DNA of 64,000 nucleotides from Pseudomonadota bacterium. GTDB lineage: Bacteria; Pseudomonadota; Gammaproteobacteria; Burkholderiales; Burkholderiaceae_C. Positions within the stretch are counted from its first letter, which is position 1, and each line of letters opens with the position of its first letter. The notes beneath the pieces were generated by a model that was not told where the DNA came from, did not search any database, and was given only the letters and a program-made list of their open reading frames with translations. Shown piece after piece: positions 1-9,253 of this stretch. Both the position numbers and the translations under genes were made by a program. The stretch covers positions 62,001 through 126,000 of the forward strand of contig JAIUOW010000008.1 of NCBI GenBank assembly GCA_020161775.1, written 5' to 3'.

Positions 1-2
1 TG

Positions 3-386
3 GACAACAACGCGCAGGGCATCCTGGGCTATGTGGTGCGCTGGATCGACCAGGGCGTGGGCTGCTCGAAGGTGCCCGACATCCACAACGTGGGCCTGAT
101 GGAAGACCGCGCCACGCTGCGCATTTCCAGCCAGCACATGGCCAACTGGCTGCACCACGGCGTGGTGACCAAGGCACAGGTCAACGCCACCTTCAAGCGC
201 ATGGCCAAGGTGGTGGACAAGCAGAACGCCAACGACCCGCTGTACAAGCCCATGACCGGCAACTATTCAGGTGCGGCTTATCAGGCCGCGACCGACCTGG
301 TGTTCAAGGGCAAGGAGCAGCCCAGCGGGTATACCGAGCCGCTGCTGCACGCGTGGCGGCTGAAGGTGAAGGCTGGCGCGGCGTGA
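3..386 (+). CDS. glcB: Malate synthase G, C-terminal part (5' end outside window)
   Basis: The 127 residues visible match the C-terminal end of malate synthase G, the cytoplasmic enzyme that condenses glyoxylate with acetyl-CoA to malate. Recognisable stretches are [19 protein letters not shown], the segment around [19 protein letters not shown], and [20 protein letters not shown], where the family has its final helices. The reading frame is open from base 3, so the start lies upstream. The full protein is about 720 residues in this family, so about 600 are missing to the left. The assignment is from sequence similarity recognised by eye and is firm. Confidence 0.93.
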   Translation, partial: DNNAQGILGYVVRWIDQGVGCSKVPDIHNVGLMEDRATLRISSQHMANWLHHGVVTKAQVNATFKRMAKVVDKQNANDPLYKPMTGNYSGAAYQAATDLVFKGKEQPSGYTEPLLHAWRLKVKAGAA

Positions 387-520
387 ACCCGAAGCGGTGT
401 GGCCATCACTGTCCATTGTTGTAGGCGTCCACGCACAGGCGTGCGCGCATCGTTCCCGCACCGCACCCGGCGCATCCGTTGCACGATGAACCCCTGTCCC
501 AACCATTGCAAGGAGTTCAC

Positions 521-718
521 ATGAACAAGGATCAAGTCAAGGGCCGCATCAAGGAAGCCGCCGGCGAGACGCAGGAGCAGTTCGGCAAGCTGGTCAACAG
601 CAAGGAACAGGAAGCCAAGGGTCACGCCCGCGAGCACGCCGGCAAGGCGCAAAAGGCTGCGGGTGACCTGCGCGAGCAGGCCAGGGACGACGCCAAGGCC
701 GCGTTCAGGAAGCCCTGA
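521..718 (+). CDS. CsbD-like stress protein
   Basis: A 65-residue, highly charged, Ala/Lys/Glu/Gln-rich protein. It starts MNKDQVKGRIKEAAGETQEQ, the signature of the CsbD family (Pfam CsbD), small general-stress proteins of unknown biochemical function. An AAGGAG ribosome-binding site lies 5 nt before the ATG at 521, which decides against the longer upstream reading (479). The sequence is nearly all amphipathic helix with no hydrophobic core, as usual for the family, whose members often respond to osmotic or envelope stress. It stands alone between glcB and a TonB-dependent receptor. Confidence 0.9.
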   Translation: MNKDQVKGRIKEAAGETQEQFGKLVNSKEQEAKGHAREHAGKAQKAAGDLREQARDDAKAAFRKP

Positions 719-782
719 TCGCCGCTGGTGAATTGCTCCCATCGCGCGGCCAGCCGGTTTCACTGGCAAACTGGCCGCCACG

Positions 783-2912
783 ATGTGGAGCCATCACACC
801 TGCGCCCTCGGGGCGTATCACAAGGCCTGCGCCGCTGGTGCAGGCCTTGTGTCGTTGCTGGCGGCAGCCCAGGTACCCGACGCTGCGCTGCGGCCGGTGG
901 TGATCACCGGCACGGCGCCCGGCCAGCAGCGCTGGACAGCGCCCGCCTCCATCGACATCGTGGACGGTGACGAGCTGCGCGCAGGCCAGCTGCAGATCAA
1001 CCTGTCCGAGGGCCTGGGCCGGGTGCCGGGTCTGACCATCAACAACCGGCAGAACTACGCCCAGGACCTGCAGCTGTCCATTCGCGGGTTTGGCGCACGA
1101 TCGACCTTTGGTGTGCGTGGCGTACGCCTGTATGTGGACGGCATTCCCGCAAGCGCCCCCGACGGTCAGGGCCAGGCGGCCAACTTTCCCATCGGCAGCG
1201 CGGACCGCATCGAGGTCATTCGCGGGCCTTACTCGGCGCTTTACGGCAGCTCGGCCGGCGGCGTGGTCGCGCTGTACACGGTTGACGGCGGCCCCGCTGA
1301 GTGGCGCGCGGGCATGGCGGGGGGCGCCGACGGGTTGTGGCGCGCGTCCGCACAGGCCATCGGCATGGCTGGCAGTTACCGCTTCAGCGTGGACGCCTCA
1401 ACCTTCAGCACACAGGGGCTTCGCTCTCAATCTGCCGCACAGCGTGACACAGCGCACCTGAAGCTGTCGCGCCCTTACGACGGCGGGCGCGTGGTACTGG
1501 TGGCCAACCGGCAAACCAGCGATGCGCAGGACCCGCTGGGCCTGTCGCGCGCCGAGTTTGACGCAGACCCGGACCAGACGACACCAGCGGCCCCGCAGTT
1601 CAACACGCGCAAATCCGTGCAGCAAACGCAACTGGGTCTTGCCTGGACCCATGCGCTGCGCGATGGCCACAGCCTGCAGCTCATGGGCTATGGCGGCCAA
1701 CGGGCATTGGTGCAGTACCAGTCCATCCCGCCATCGGCCCAGGCGGCGCCGGGTGCGGCCGGCGGCGTGATCGACCTGAACCGCACCTACGGCGGGCTGA
1801 ACGCGCGCTGGCGCCTGGACCGCCGGTATGACGGCGGGAAGTTGACCGCATCCGCCGGTCTGGCCTGGGACCGCCAGGACGAAGAGCGCCGGGGGCTCGA
1901 GAACTTCAGCGGCACGAGCCTGGGTGTACCAGGCCGCCTGCGCCGGGATGAGGTCAACCGCGCCGATGCGCTGGACCCGTACGCCCAGGCCGAATGGGAC
2001 ACCCCCGGCTGGACCTTCACCGCCGGTGTGCGCCGCACCCGCGTGCGCCTGTCGTCGGCTGACCGCTACATCACGCCCGGCAACCCGGACGACAGCGGCG
2101 CCGTGCGCCACACAGCCACGCTGCCGGTGGCGGGCCTGCGCTGGAAGCTGTCGCCCATCGTGCAGGCCTATGCCAGCGCCGGGCGCGGCTTTGAAACACC
2201 GACGCTCAACGAAGTGGCTTACCGCGCACCGGGCGGCGCGGGCCTGAACACCGGGCTGCGCGCCAGCCGCAGCCGCAGCCTGGAGGCCGGCCTGCGCGGA
2301 CGCCATGGCAGCGCCGCCTGGACCGCCACCGTGTTTGACGTGCGCACGCAGGATGAAATCGTGGTGCTGTCCAACACCGGCGGGCGCAGCAGCTTCCAGA
2401 ACGCCGGGCACACGCGCCGCCAGGGCCTGGAGCTGTCGGGTGAGCTGCAATGGGGCAAGCTGAACCTCAGCTCGGCGCTCACGCTGCTGGACGCCACCTA
2501 CACCGACGGCTTCCTGACCTGCGCCGCCGCGCCCTGCGCCACACCCGGCCTGGCCGTTCCCGCGGGCAACCGCATCCCCGGCATTGCGCGGCGCCAGGCG
2601 TATGCGAAGCTGGCCTGGGAGCCCGGCGTGGCCGGCAGCACGTTCACGTTGGAGCTGCGCCACAGCGGCGCGGTGCCGGTGAATGACAGCAACAACGACG
2701 CTGCAGCGGGCTACACCGTGGCCGACTTGGGCGTGCGCCTGCAGCAGACGCACGGACCCTGGCAATGGCGGCAGTTCCTGCGCATTGACAACCTGACCAA
2801 CCGCCGCCACGCCGGCTCCGTGATCGTGAACGAAGGCAATGCCCGGTACTTCGAGACGGCACCGGGGCGCTCGGCCTACGTGGGGGTGGAACTGGTGCGC
2901 CGTTTTGACTGA
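783..2912 (+). CDS. TonB-dependent outer-membrane receptor
   Basis: A 709-residue outer-membrane receptor. The N-terminal part carries a plug domain with PVVITGTAPGQQRW (TonB-box region), a plug core around LQLSIRGFGARSTFGVRG and the classic RIEVIRGPYSALYGSSAGGV segment. The rest is alternating beta-barrel strands ending in a terminal aromatic-containing strand (GVELVRRFD). Such receptors import siderophores, cobalamin or other scarce ligands, powered by TonB-ExbB-ExbD. The ligand cannot be read from sequence. No clear Shine-Dalgarno precedes the ATG at 783 and the signal peptide is weak-looking (Ala/Leu-rich, residues about 14-29), so the start could be slightly different. Downstream, 48 nt away, is a DUF4394 lipoprotein. 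Confidence 0.9.
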   Translation: MWSHHTCALGAYHKACAAGAGLVSLLAAAQVPDAALRPVVITGTAPGQQRWTAPASIDIVDGDELRAGQLQINLSEGLGRVPGLTINNRQNYAQDLQLSIRGFGARSTFGVRGVRLYVDGIPASAPDGQGQAANFPIGSADRIEVIRGPYSALYGSSAGGVVALYTVDGGPAEWRAGMAGGADGLWRASAQAIGMAGSYRFSVDASTFSTQGLRSQSAAQRDTAHLKLSRPYDGGRVVLVANRQTSDAQDPLGLSRAEFDADPDQTTPAAPQFNTRKSVQQTQLGLAWTHALRDGHSLQLMGYGGQRALVQYQSIPPSAQAAPGAAGGVIDLNRTYGGLNARWRLDRRYDGGKLTASAGLAWDRQDEERRGLENFSGTSLGVPGRLRRDEVNRADALDPYAQAEWDTPGWTFTAGVRRTRVRLSSADRYITPGNPDDSGAVRHTATLPVAGLRWKLSPIVQAYASAGRGFETPTLNEVAYRAPGGAGLNTGLRASRSRSLEAGLRGRHGSAAWTATVFDVRTQDEIVVLSNTGGRSSFQNAGHTRRQGLELSGELQWGKLNLSSALTLLDATYTDGFLTCAAAPCATPGLAVPAGNRIPGIARRQAYAKLAWEPGVAGSTFTLELRHSGAVPVNDSNNDAAAGYTVADLGVRLQQTHGPWQWRQFLRIDNLTNRRHAGSVIVNEGNARYFETAPGRSAYVGVELVRRFD

Positions 2913-2960
2913 AACGCTGGCACACTCGGCGCTGTAACACTTTCACACAGGAAGTCTCCC

Positions 2961-3848
2961 ATGCGCCGCTTGCCCGTTCCTGCCAACCGCACCCGTCCCA
3001 CCCGCCTTGCCGGCGTTGCCAGCCTTGCGCTGGGCCTGTCCGCCTGCGGCGGCGGTGGCGGTGGCACCGACATCGTGACCTCCGTGCCTGTGGGCGACAC
3101 GATCGTGGTGACGGAATCGGGCCAGGTCGCGTCGTTCAACCGCGCCACGCCGGATACACAGGTCGGCACAAGGGCGGTCTCGGGCCTGCAGTCCGGCGAG
3201 ACCGTGGCCGGCATCGACTTCCGCCCGGCCAACGGCCTGCTGTATGCGTTGGGCAGCCGGGGCAACCTCTACACGCTGGATGCATCCACCGGCCGTGCCA
3301 CGTTTCGCGCGGCGCTGAAAGCTGCTGCCGGCGACGACGCCCCCTTCACCGGCCTGCTGGGCACGCAGTTCGGCGTGGACTTCAACCCCGTGGCCGACCG
3401 GCTGCGCGTGGTCAGCAACACCGGGCAGAACCTGCGCATTGACGTGGACAGCGGCGACACCATCACCGACGGCAACCTCACCCGCACCAACGAAGCCGGT
3501 CTGGCCGTGCCACCCACGGCCACCGCCGCCGCGTACACCAACGCTTTTCGCGGCGCCACGTCCACCACGCTGTATGTGCTGGACCTGACGCTGGCGCTGC
3601 GTTCGGTGGTCAACCCGCCCAACAACGGCGTGCTGACCAGCGATGCCACGCTGGGCGTGGTGGGCAGCGGCGTGAACGGTTTTGACATTGAATCGCGCAG
3701 CACCACTGGCTATGCGGCCATCCGCTCGGGCACCGCGCTGTCGCTGTACCGCATCGACCTGTCGGCCGCCGCCAACGCAGCGACGCGGCTGGGCGGCATC
3801 GCGGGCGTGGAAACCATCTCGGGCCTGGCGCTGGTGCAACCCGATTGA
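2961..3848 (+). CDS. DUF4394 domain lipoprotein
   Basis: A 295-residue protein with a lipoprotein signal peptide: positively charged start, hydrophobic LAGVASLALGLSAC, lipobox Cys, then a Gly-rich linker. The mature part matches DUF4394, a beta-propeller-like domain recognised by FRPANGLLYALGSRGNLYTL and FGVDFNPVADRLRVVSNTGQ. The function of DUF4394 is unknown; the repeats suggest a WD/NHL-like propeller. An AGGAAG ribosome-binding site precedes the ATG at 2961. It follows the TonB-dependent receptor on the same strand and may be co-transcribed with it. Confidence 0.85.
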   Translation: MRRLPVPANRTRPTRLAGVASLALGLSACGGGGGGTDIVTSVPVGDTIVVTESGQVASFNRATPDTQVGTRAVSGLQSGETVAGIDFRPANGLLYALGSRGNLYTLDASTGRATFRAALKAAAGDDAPFTGLLGTQFGVDFNPVADRLRVVSNTGQNLRIDVDSGDTITDGNLTRTNEAGLAVPPTATAAAYTNAFRGATSTTLYVLDLTLALRSVVNPPNNGVLTSDATLGVVGSGVNGFDIESRSTTGYAAIRSGTALSLYRIDLSAAANAATRLGGIAGVETISGLALVQPD

Positions 3849-3876
3849 CGGGCGGGACCCAAGGCCCCAGCGGCGC

Positions 3877-4533
3877 TTACTCCAGTGATTTGAGCCAGTC
3901 CGCCAGCGGCTTGGACGCCGCGTCGGCCGTGCCCTTGCGGTCTGCCTTGACCGTTTCATAGCGGCTTTGCGGGTGCGGTGGCGCCTTGGCAAAGGCAAAG
4001 GCTTCGCCACGCTGGAACAGGGGGTCGTCCGTGCCCAGCACCCACAGCACCGGCGTGTGCTGGCGCAGGGCCATCGCCGTGGCGGGCAGGCCGCCAATGC
4101 CGGGGGCGTCGGCCTCCGGCGCCAGCGCCACCACGCCATCGGCATCGCCCACCGCACCGGCATAGGCCATGGCTGCGTTGGCACCAAAACCGGCGCCGCC
4201 CACCAGCACCCGCTTGTAGCCCTGCTGGCGCAGGTCTCGGATGTGGCGCGTGACTTCCTGCCAGGCTCCGGGCAGATCCTTGTCGTTGGCGCGGCGCTGC
4301 GACCAGGGCATCTCCACCGCCTTGACCATGCAGGTGGCCTGCAGCTTGCGCCCCAGCGCCGCCATGGGGGCGGCCGAGCCGCCCCGGTCATGCATGAGCA
4401 CCAGTGCGCAGGCCTTGCTGTCGGCCTGGGCCCAGGCCAGGCCGGCGCTGGACAACGTGGCCGCTGCCAACGCCAGGCGCAACACGGCGCGCCGGGCCGT
4501 CAGGTTGTGGCACATCAGGTTGTTGTGGATCAT
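3877..4533 (-). CDS. Exported alpha/beta-hydrolase-like protein without nucleophile serine
   Basis: A 218-residue protein. An N-terminal twin-arginine-like signal (R14-R15 followed by a hydrophobic run ending AWAQA, residues 14-36) suggests export. The mature part has the alpha/beta-hydrolase layout: a first strand ACALVLMHDRGG, and the elbow VGGAGFGANAA where the usual G-x-S-x-G reads G-A-G-F-G, so the nucleophile Ser is Gly115. A late strand VLWVLGTDDP keeps a plausible acid residue, but no catalytic His is obvious near the C-terminus. The ATG at 4533 is chosen because AGGAGA lies 8 nt upstream; a start further upstream would read into the region before the next gene. It is probably a non-enzymatic or altered member of the fold. 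Confidence 0.7.
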   Translation of the reverse strand: MIHNNLMCHNLTARRAVLRLALAAATLSSAGLAWAQADSKACALVLMHDRGGSAAPMAALGRKLQATCMVKAVEMPWSQRRANDKDLPGAWQEVTRHIRDLRQQGYKRVLVGGAGFGANAAMAYAGAVGDADGVVALAPEADAPGIGGLPATAMALRQHTPVLWVLGTDDPLFQRGEAFAFAKAPPHPQSRYETVKADRKGTADAASKPLADWLKSLE

Positions 4534-4634
4534 GGCTTTGTCTCCTGCGTTCATCATGGCACCACCCGGGCAGGCCGCGCACCCGTTCAGACCCTGATGG
4601 CCCCGGCACGCGGCGGTAGACTTGGGGCACCACC

Positions 4635-4865
4635 ATGTCCATGCCCGCCCCGCCGGACCCCCAACACTGCCCGCTGTGCGGCCAGGCCAACCTGTGTGCC
4701 ATGGAGGCCGCCCGCCTGACAGGCCAGCCGCAGGGGCCATGCTGGTGTACGCAGGTGGACTTCAACCGCGCGGCGCTCGCGCGCATCCCGGCGCAGGCGC
4801 GCCGCAAGGCCTGCATCTGCCAGGCCTGCGCCACACCGGCCTCCACGCAGCAACACCCGGCGTGA
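4635..4865 (+). CDS. Cysteine-rich CWC family protein
   Basis: A 76-residue protein with a CPLCGQANLCAME start and a PCWC motif followed by a second Cys pair (CICQAC). This is the cysteine-rich CWC family (Pfam Cys_rich_CWC), a presumed metal-binding small protein of unknown function. Its stop codon overlaps the GTG start of the following MFS transporter (GTGA), so the two are probably translationally coupled. Confidence 0.85.
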   Translation: MSMPAPPDPQHCPLCGQANLCAMEAARLTGQPQGPCWCTQVDFNRAALARIPAQARRKACICQACATPASTQQHPA

Positions 4866-6313
4866 ACGAACACCACACCCTCGCCTCGCTGCGCGGGCGC
4901 TACGGCCCGCGCTACCGGTGGCTGCTGTTGCTGTCGGTGATGATCGGCACGATGGCGTCCATCATGTCGTCCACCATCGTGAACGTGGCCATTCCCGACA
5001 TGAGCCACCACTTCGCGCTGGGCCAGGAACGCGCGCAGTGGGTCAGCTCGGGCTTCATGGTGGCCACGACAGCCTCCATGCTCACCACGCCCTGGCTGCT
5101 GGCACGCTATGGCTACCGCCACACCTACGTGGGCGCCATGCTGCTGCTGATGGCCGGCGGCGTGGTGGGGGGCTTTGCCAACCACTTCCCGCTGGTGCTG
5201 GCCGCGCGCGTGGCCGAAGGGCTGGCCGCCGGCATCGTTCAGCCCATTCCGGCCATCATCATCCTGCGCGCATTCGAGCCCGGTGAACAGGGCCGCGCCA
5301 GTGGCATCTTCGGCATGGGCGTGGTGTTGGCGCCAGCCCTGGGCCCCAGCATTGGCGGCGTGCTGGTGGACCTGTTTGGCTGGCGCTCGATCTTCTTCAT
5401 GGTGGTGCCGTTCTGCCTGGCATCGTTGTACATGGCGTACCGCTTCGTGCCCGTGACCTCACCCGGCGGAGTGGCAGCCAACCGCGGCGGCGCGCCGCTG
5501 GACTGGCGCGGCCTGCTGCTGGGCAGCGCGGGTACGCTGTGCCTGCTCAACGGCCTGGTGGAACTGCACGGCCACAGCGCCACGCGTGCCGCCGGCCTGC
5601 TGGCCTGCGCGGCGGCCGCCCTGGTGGCCTTTGTTTGGTGGCAGCGCCGGCTGCTGGACAGCGGGCGCGAGACCCTGATGAACCTGGGCGTATTCAGCCA
5701 CCGGCAGTTCGCCATGGGCAGCATCGTGGCATTCATCTACGGCACCGCCCTGTTTGGCTCCACCTACCTGCTGCCCGTTTACCTGCAGCTGGGGCTGCAG
5801 CTGTCGGCGTCGCACGTGGGCGCGCTCCTGCTGCCCTCGGGCTTTGTGCTGGCCCTCACGATTGCCGGCGTGGGCCGGCTGGCCGACCGGCAACCCACCT
5901 ACCTGCTGGTCAGCATCGGGCTGGCGCTGCTGGCCGCGTCGTTTGCGGTGATGGTGCTGGTGGACACAACCACCGCGCTGTGGGTGCTCGTCGCCTTCGC
6001 CATCCTGGGGCGAGTGGGCCTGGGCTTCATCCTGCCGTCGCTCAACCTGGGGGCCATGCGCGGGCTGTCGCCGGCACTCATCCCGCAGGGTGCAAGCACC
6101 ATCAATTTCGTGCGCATGCTGGGCGGAGCCGCGGGCGTGAGCCTGTGCGGCATCGTGCTCGAATGGCGTCTGGCCTCGCACGGCGATTCGCTGGCCAACC
6201 CCACCACCAGCCCGGCGCGGCTGGCGGCGTTCAATGAGTCCTTCCTGATGCTGGCCGCGCTGTGCGCGCTGGCATTGGTGGCCGCGTGGCAACTGCGCGA
6301 GAACAAGCAATAA
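4862..6313 (+). CDS. DHA2-family MFS efflux transporter
   Basis: A 483-residue integral membrane protein with about 14 hydrophobic segments, as in the DHA2 (EmrB/QacA) drug:proton antiporter family. Recognisable family features are the first helix with SSTIVNVAIPDMSHHF, WVSSGFMVATTASMLTTPWL, and motif C-like GMGVVLAPALGPSIGGVLVD in helix 5. It probably exports toxic organic compounds across the inner membrane. The start is taken as the GTG at 4862, overlapping the stop of the CWC protein, because the frame upstream of that point codes no MFS sequence. Confidence 0.85.
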   Translation: MNEHHTLASLRGRYGPRYRWLLLLSVMIGTMASIMSSTIVNVAIPDMSHHFALGQERAQWVSSGFMVATTASMLTTPWLLARYGYRHTYVGAMLLLMAGGVVGGFANHFPLVLAARVAEGLAAGIVQPIPAIIILRAFEPGEQGRASGIFGMGVVLAPALGPSIGGVLVDLFGWRSIFFMVVPFCLASLYMAYRFVPVTSPGGVAANRGGAPLDWRGLLLGSAGTLCLLNGLVELHGHSATRAAGLLACAAAALVAFVWWQRRLLDSGRETLMNLGVFSHRQFAMGSIVAFIYGTALFGSTYLLPVYLQLGLQLSASHVGALLLPSGFVLALTIAGVGRLADRQPTYLLVSIGLALLAASFAVMVLVDTTTALWVLVAFAILGRVGLGFILPSLNLGAMRGLSPALIPQGASTINFVRMLGGAAGVSLCGIVLEWRLASHGDSLANPTTSPARLAAFNESFLMLAALCALALVAAWQLRENKQ

Positions 6314-6325
6314 GGGCCTGACACC

Positions 6326-7090
6326 ATGTGCCAGCTGCTGGGCATGAACTGCAACACCCCCACCGACGTGATGTTCAGCTTCACCGGCTTTGCCGAGCGC
6401 GGCGGGCGCACCGACCACCATGCCGACGGCTGGGGCATTGCGTTCTTCGAAGACAGGGGCGTGCGCCATTTCGTGGACCACCAGGCAGCCTGTGATTCGC
6501 CGGTGGCCGAGCTGATCCGCCGCTACCCGATCAAGAGCGAAAACGTGATCGCGCACATCCGCAAGGCCACGCAGGGCGCGGTGAACCTGCAGAACTGCCA
6601 CCCTTTCGTGCGTGAGCTGTGGGGCCGCTACTGGGTGTTCGCCCACAATGGCGACCTGAAGGACTTCCACCCCCGGCTGCACGGCGCGTTCCGCCCCGTG
6701 GGCAACACCGACAGCGAACGGGCGTTCTGCTGGATCATGCAGGAGCTGGCCAAGTCGCACGCCGGCGTGCCCAGCGTGGACGAGCTGACCCTGACGCTGC
6801 GCGAACTGGTGCCACGCATCGCAGCGCATGGCACGTTCAATTTCCTGCTGTCCAACGGCCAGGCGCTATGGGCCCATGCGTCCACGAACCTGTGCTGGGT
6901 GGAGCGGCGCCACCCGTTTGCCCACGCCCAGCTGGCCGACGACGACCTGAGCGTGGACTTTGCGCAGGCCACCACGCCCCATGACCGCGTGGCCGTGGTG
7001 GTGACCACGCCGCTGACCACCAACGAGCAATGGACAGCGTTTGCGCCAGGCGAACTGCGCGTGTTCGTCAATGGCCAGGCGCAGGCCTAG
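6326..7090 (+). CDS. Class II glutamine amidotransferase (YafJ-like)
   Basis: A 254-residue protein starting MCQLLGMNCNTPTDVMFSF. Cys2 would be the N-terminal nucleophile of the class II (Ntn) glutaminase domain after Met removal. The family signatures GWGIAFFEDRG, IRKATQGAVNLQNCHPF and HNGDLKDF are present. No synthetase domain follows, as in E. coli YafJ, so the acceptor of the released ammonia is unknown. Its stop codon overlaps, tail to tail, with the stop of gshB on the other strand (4 nt). Confidence 0.88.
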   Translation: MCQLLGMNCNTPTDVMFSFTGFAERGGRTDHHADGWGIAFFEDRGVRHFVDHQAACDSPVAELIRRYPIKSENVIAHIRKATQGAVNLQNCHPFVRELWGRYWVFAHNGDLKDFHPRLHGAFRPVGNTDSERAFCWIMQELAKSHAGVPSVDELTLTLRELVPRIAAHGTFNFLLSNGQALWAHASTNLCWVERRHPFAHAQLADDDLSVDFAQATTPHDRVAVVVTTPLTTNEQWTAFAPGELRVFVNGQAQA

Positions 7091-8034
7091 GCTGCCAGCG
7101 CGGCTTCCAGCGCGGTGATGAACATGGCCGGCACGTCAAAGCCCGTCTGCTGCGTGATCTCCTGAAAGCAGGTGGGGCTGGTGACGTTGATCTCGGTGAG
7201 GCGGTCACCGATCACGTCAATGCCCACCAGCAGCAGGCCGCGCGCGGCCAGCACGGGCCCCATGGCGCGGGCAATGGCCCAGTCGCTGTCGGACAGCGGT
7301 TGCGCCACGCCCAGGCCGCCGGCGGCCAGATTGCCACGCACCTCGGTGCCCTGCGGAATGCGCGCCAGGCTGAACGGCACGGGCTCGCCGCCGATGATGA
7401 GGATGCGCTTGTCGCCCTGGGCGATCTCGGGCACGAAGCGCTGGACCATGATGGTCTCAGACCCGTCCTTGTTCAGCGTCTCGATGATGGAGCCCAGGTT
7501 CAGCGCATCGGCCTTCACGCGGAAGATGCCCATGCCACCCATGCCGTCCAGCGGCTTCAGGATGATGTCCTGGTGCTCCGCGTGGAAGGCCCGCACGTCG
7601 TCGGCGCTGCGCGTGACCAGCGTGGGGCTCACGTACTGCGGGAACTCCATGATGGCAAGCTTTTCCGGGTGGTCGCGCAGCGTGCGTGGCTTGTTGAACA
7701 CCCGGGCGCCCTCGCGCTCGGCCTGCTCCAGCAGGTGCGTGGCGTAGAAGTATTCGCTGTCAAACGGCGGGTCCTTGCGCATGATGACGGCGTCAAACTC
7801 CGCCAGCGGCACAACGGGCGTGCTGGTCTCGTTGAACCACTCGTCGTCCGCGCCGGTCAGCGTGATGTTGCGCACCGTGGCGCACACCACGCCGCCCGAA
7901 CGCCAGGCCAGGTGGCGCGGCTCGCACGCGGCAATGCGGTGGCCACGATGCTGGGCCTCGCGCATCATGGAAAACGTGGTGTCCTTGTAGGTCTTGAAGG
8001 ATTCGAGCGGGTCGGCGACAAAGAGGATGTTCAT
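7087..8034 (-). CDS. gshB: Glutathione synthetase
   Basis: A 315-residue cytosolic ATP-grasp enzyme that joins gamma-glutamylcysteine and glycine, the second step of glutathione synthesis. Seen are the N-terminal ILFVADPLESFKTYKDTTF, ATP-grasp segments IILKPLDGMGGMGIFRV and IMVQRFVPEIAQGDKRIL, and the C-terminal GIDVIGDRLTEINVTSPTC. Length is normal. Its ATG overlaps the TGA of benE (ATGA), so it is probably translated from the same message as the transporter. The first-step gene gshA lies about 17 kb away at 24.4 kb. Confidence 0.95.
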   Translation of the reverse strand: MNILFVADPLESFKTYKDTTFSMMREAQHRGHRIAACEPRHLAWRSGGVVCATVRNITLTGADDEWFNETSTPVVPLAEFDAVIMRKDPPFDSEYFYATHLLEQAEREGARVFNKPRTLRDHPEKLAIMEFPQYVSPTLVTRSADDVRAFHAEHQDIILKPLDGMGGMGIFRVKADALNLGSIIETLNKDGSETIMVQRFVPEIAQGDKRILIIGGEPVPFSLARIPQGTEVRGNLAAGGLGVAQPLSDSDWAIARAMGPVLAARGLLLVGIDVIGDRLTEINVTSPTCFQEITQQTGFDVPAMFITALEAALAA

Positions 8035-9218
8035 GGCTTTGGTTCGTTACGTCGCCCGTACTGTTGCACAAACAAGGCAATCGCGCCTGCGACGACACCC
8101 CAAAACGCCGATCCGATTCCGGCTATTGAGACCCCGCTCAACGTGACGAGGAAGGTGATGAGCGCGGCCTCGCGGTGGTTGTCATCCTTCAATGCCACGG
8201 CCAGGCCGCTGCCGATGGTGCCCAGCAGCGCCAGGCCGGCAATGGCCACGACCAGCTCTTTGGGGAAGGCCGTGAGCAGCCCCGTGACCGCCGCGCCGAA
8301 AATGCCAATCAGCACGTACAGCACCCCGCAGGACACCGCCGCTGTATAGCGTCTGGCCGGATCTTCATGCGCCTCACGGCCCATGCAGATGGCCGCCGTG
8401 ATGGCCGACAGGCACAGCGCAAACGCGCCAAATGGCGCCAGCACCAGCATGGCCACGCCGGTCACGGTGATGAGTCTGGAAATCGGCATGTCATAGCCCG
8501 CGGCGCGGATCGCGGCCACGCCCGGCAGGTTCTGCGAGGCCATGGTCACCACAAACAGCGGCAGCGCCAGGCTGGTGATGGCGCCCAGGCTGAATACCGG
8601 CGCGGTGAACACGGGCACGGCAAAGTCCAGCGTCACGCGCGACCAGGCCATGCGGCCCGTGGCCGCCGCATATGCAACCGCCACGGCCAGCGTGGCCACC
8701 ACCGCGTAGCGTGGCGCCAGCCGCTTGCCCAGCAGGTAGGTGGCCAGCATCAGCAGCACCAGGGCCAGCGCCGTCTGCGCCGCGGCGAATGCCTGCAGGC
8801 CAAAGCGCGCCAGCACGCCGGCCAGCAGCGCCGAGGCAATGGCCATGGGAATGCGGTTCATGACCCGCTCGAACCAGCCCGTGACACCCGCCAGCGTGAT
8901 GAGCGCGCCACATACCAGGAAGGCGCCCACGGCCTCGGCCATGGAAAAGCCCCCCGCCAGCCCGGCCGTGGCCAGCACCGCCGCGCCCGGCGTGGACCAG
9001 GCCACCATGACCGGCTGGCGCAGTACCAGCGACGGAATGGCCGTGCACAGGCCCATGCCCAAGCCCAGGGCCCACATCCACGAGCTGATGAGTTCAGGCG
9101 TGGCGCTGAACGCCTGCGCCGCCTGGAACACGATGGCCACCGAGCTGGTAAAGCCCACCAGCACGGCCACGAACCCGGCGGTAAAGGCCGACAGGCTCAA
9201 ATCTTTGAGGAAGCGCAT
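8031..9218 (-). CDS. benE: BenE-family benzoate/H+ symporter
   Basis: A 395-residue membrane protein with about 12 hydrophobic segments. The start MRFLKDLSLSAFTAGFVAVL and the segments PLFVVTMASQNLPGVAAIRA and FGAFALCLSAITAAICMGRE are typical of BenE (Pfam BenE), which imports benzoate or related aromatic acids with protons. The ATG at 9218 is preceded by a non-coding-like stretch, so the longer open frame is not used. It ends overlapping gshB and begins 35 nt after the crotonase gene, so it may close the acyl-CoA catabolic operon. The true substrate is not certain. Confidence 0.88.
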   Translation of the reverse strand: MRFLKDLSLSAFTAGFVAVLVGFTSSVAIVFQAAQAFSATPELISSWMWALGLGMGLCTAIPSLVLRQPVMVAWSTPGAAVLATAGLAGGFSMAEAVGAFLVCGALITLAGVTGWFERVMNRIPMAIASALLAGVLARFGLQAFAAAQTALALVLLMLATYLLGKRLAPRYAVVATLAVAVAYAAATGRMAWSRVTLDFAVPVFTAPVFSLGAITSLALPLFVVTMASQNLPGVAAIRAAGYDMPISRLITVTGVAMLVLAPFGAFALCLSAITAAICMGREAHEDPARRYTAAVSCGVLYVLIGIFGAAVTGLLTAFPKELVVAIAGLALLGTIGSGLAVALKDDNHREAALITFLVTLSGVSIAGIGSAFWGVVAGAIALFVQQYGRRNEPKP

Positions 9219-9253
9219 GGGCAACGATTCTGCCCGTTTGCGCCAGCAATGTT

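Noticed and set aside
2943-4391. Minus-strand open frame of 482 codons across the DUF4394 gene
   Set aside because: The plus-strand DUF4394 lipoprotein and the minus-strand hydrolase-like gene in a different frame explain the region; the long frame has biased composition and no family.
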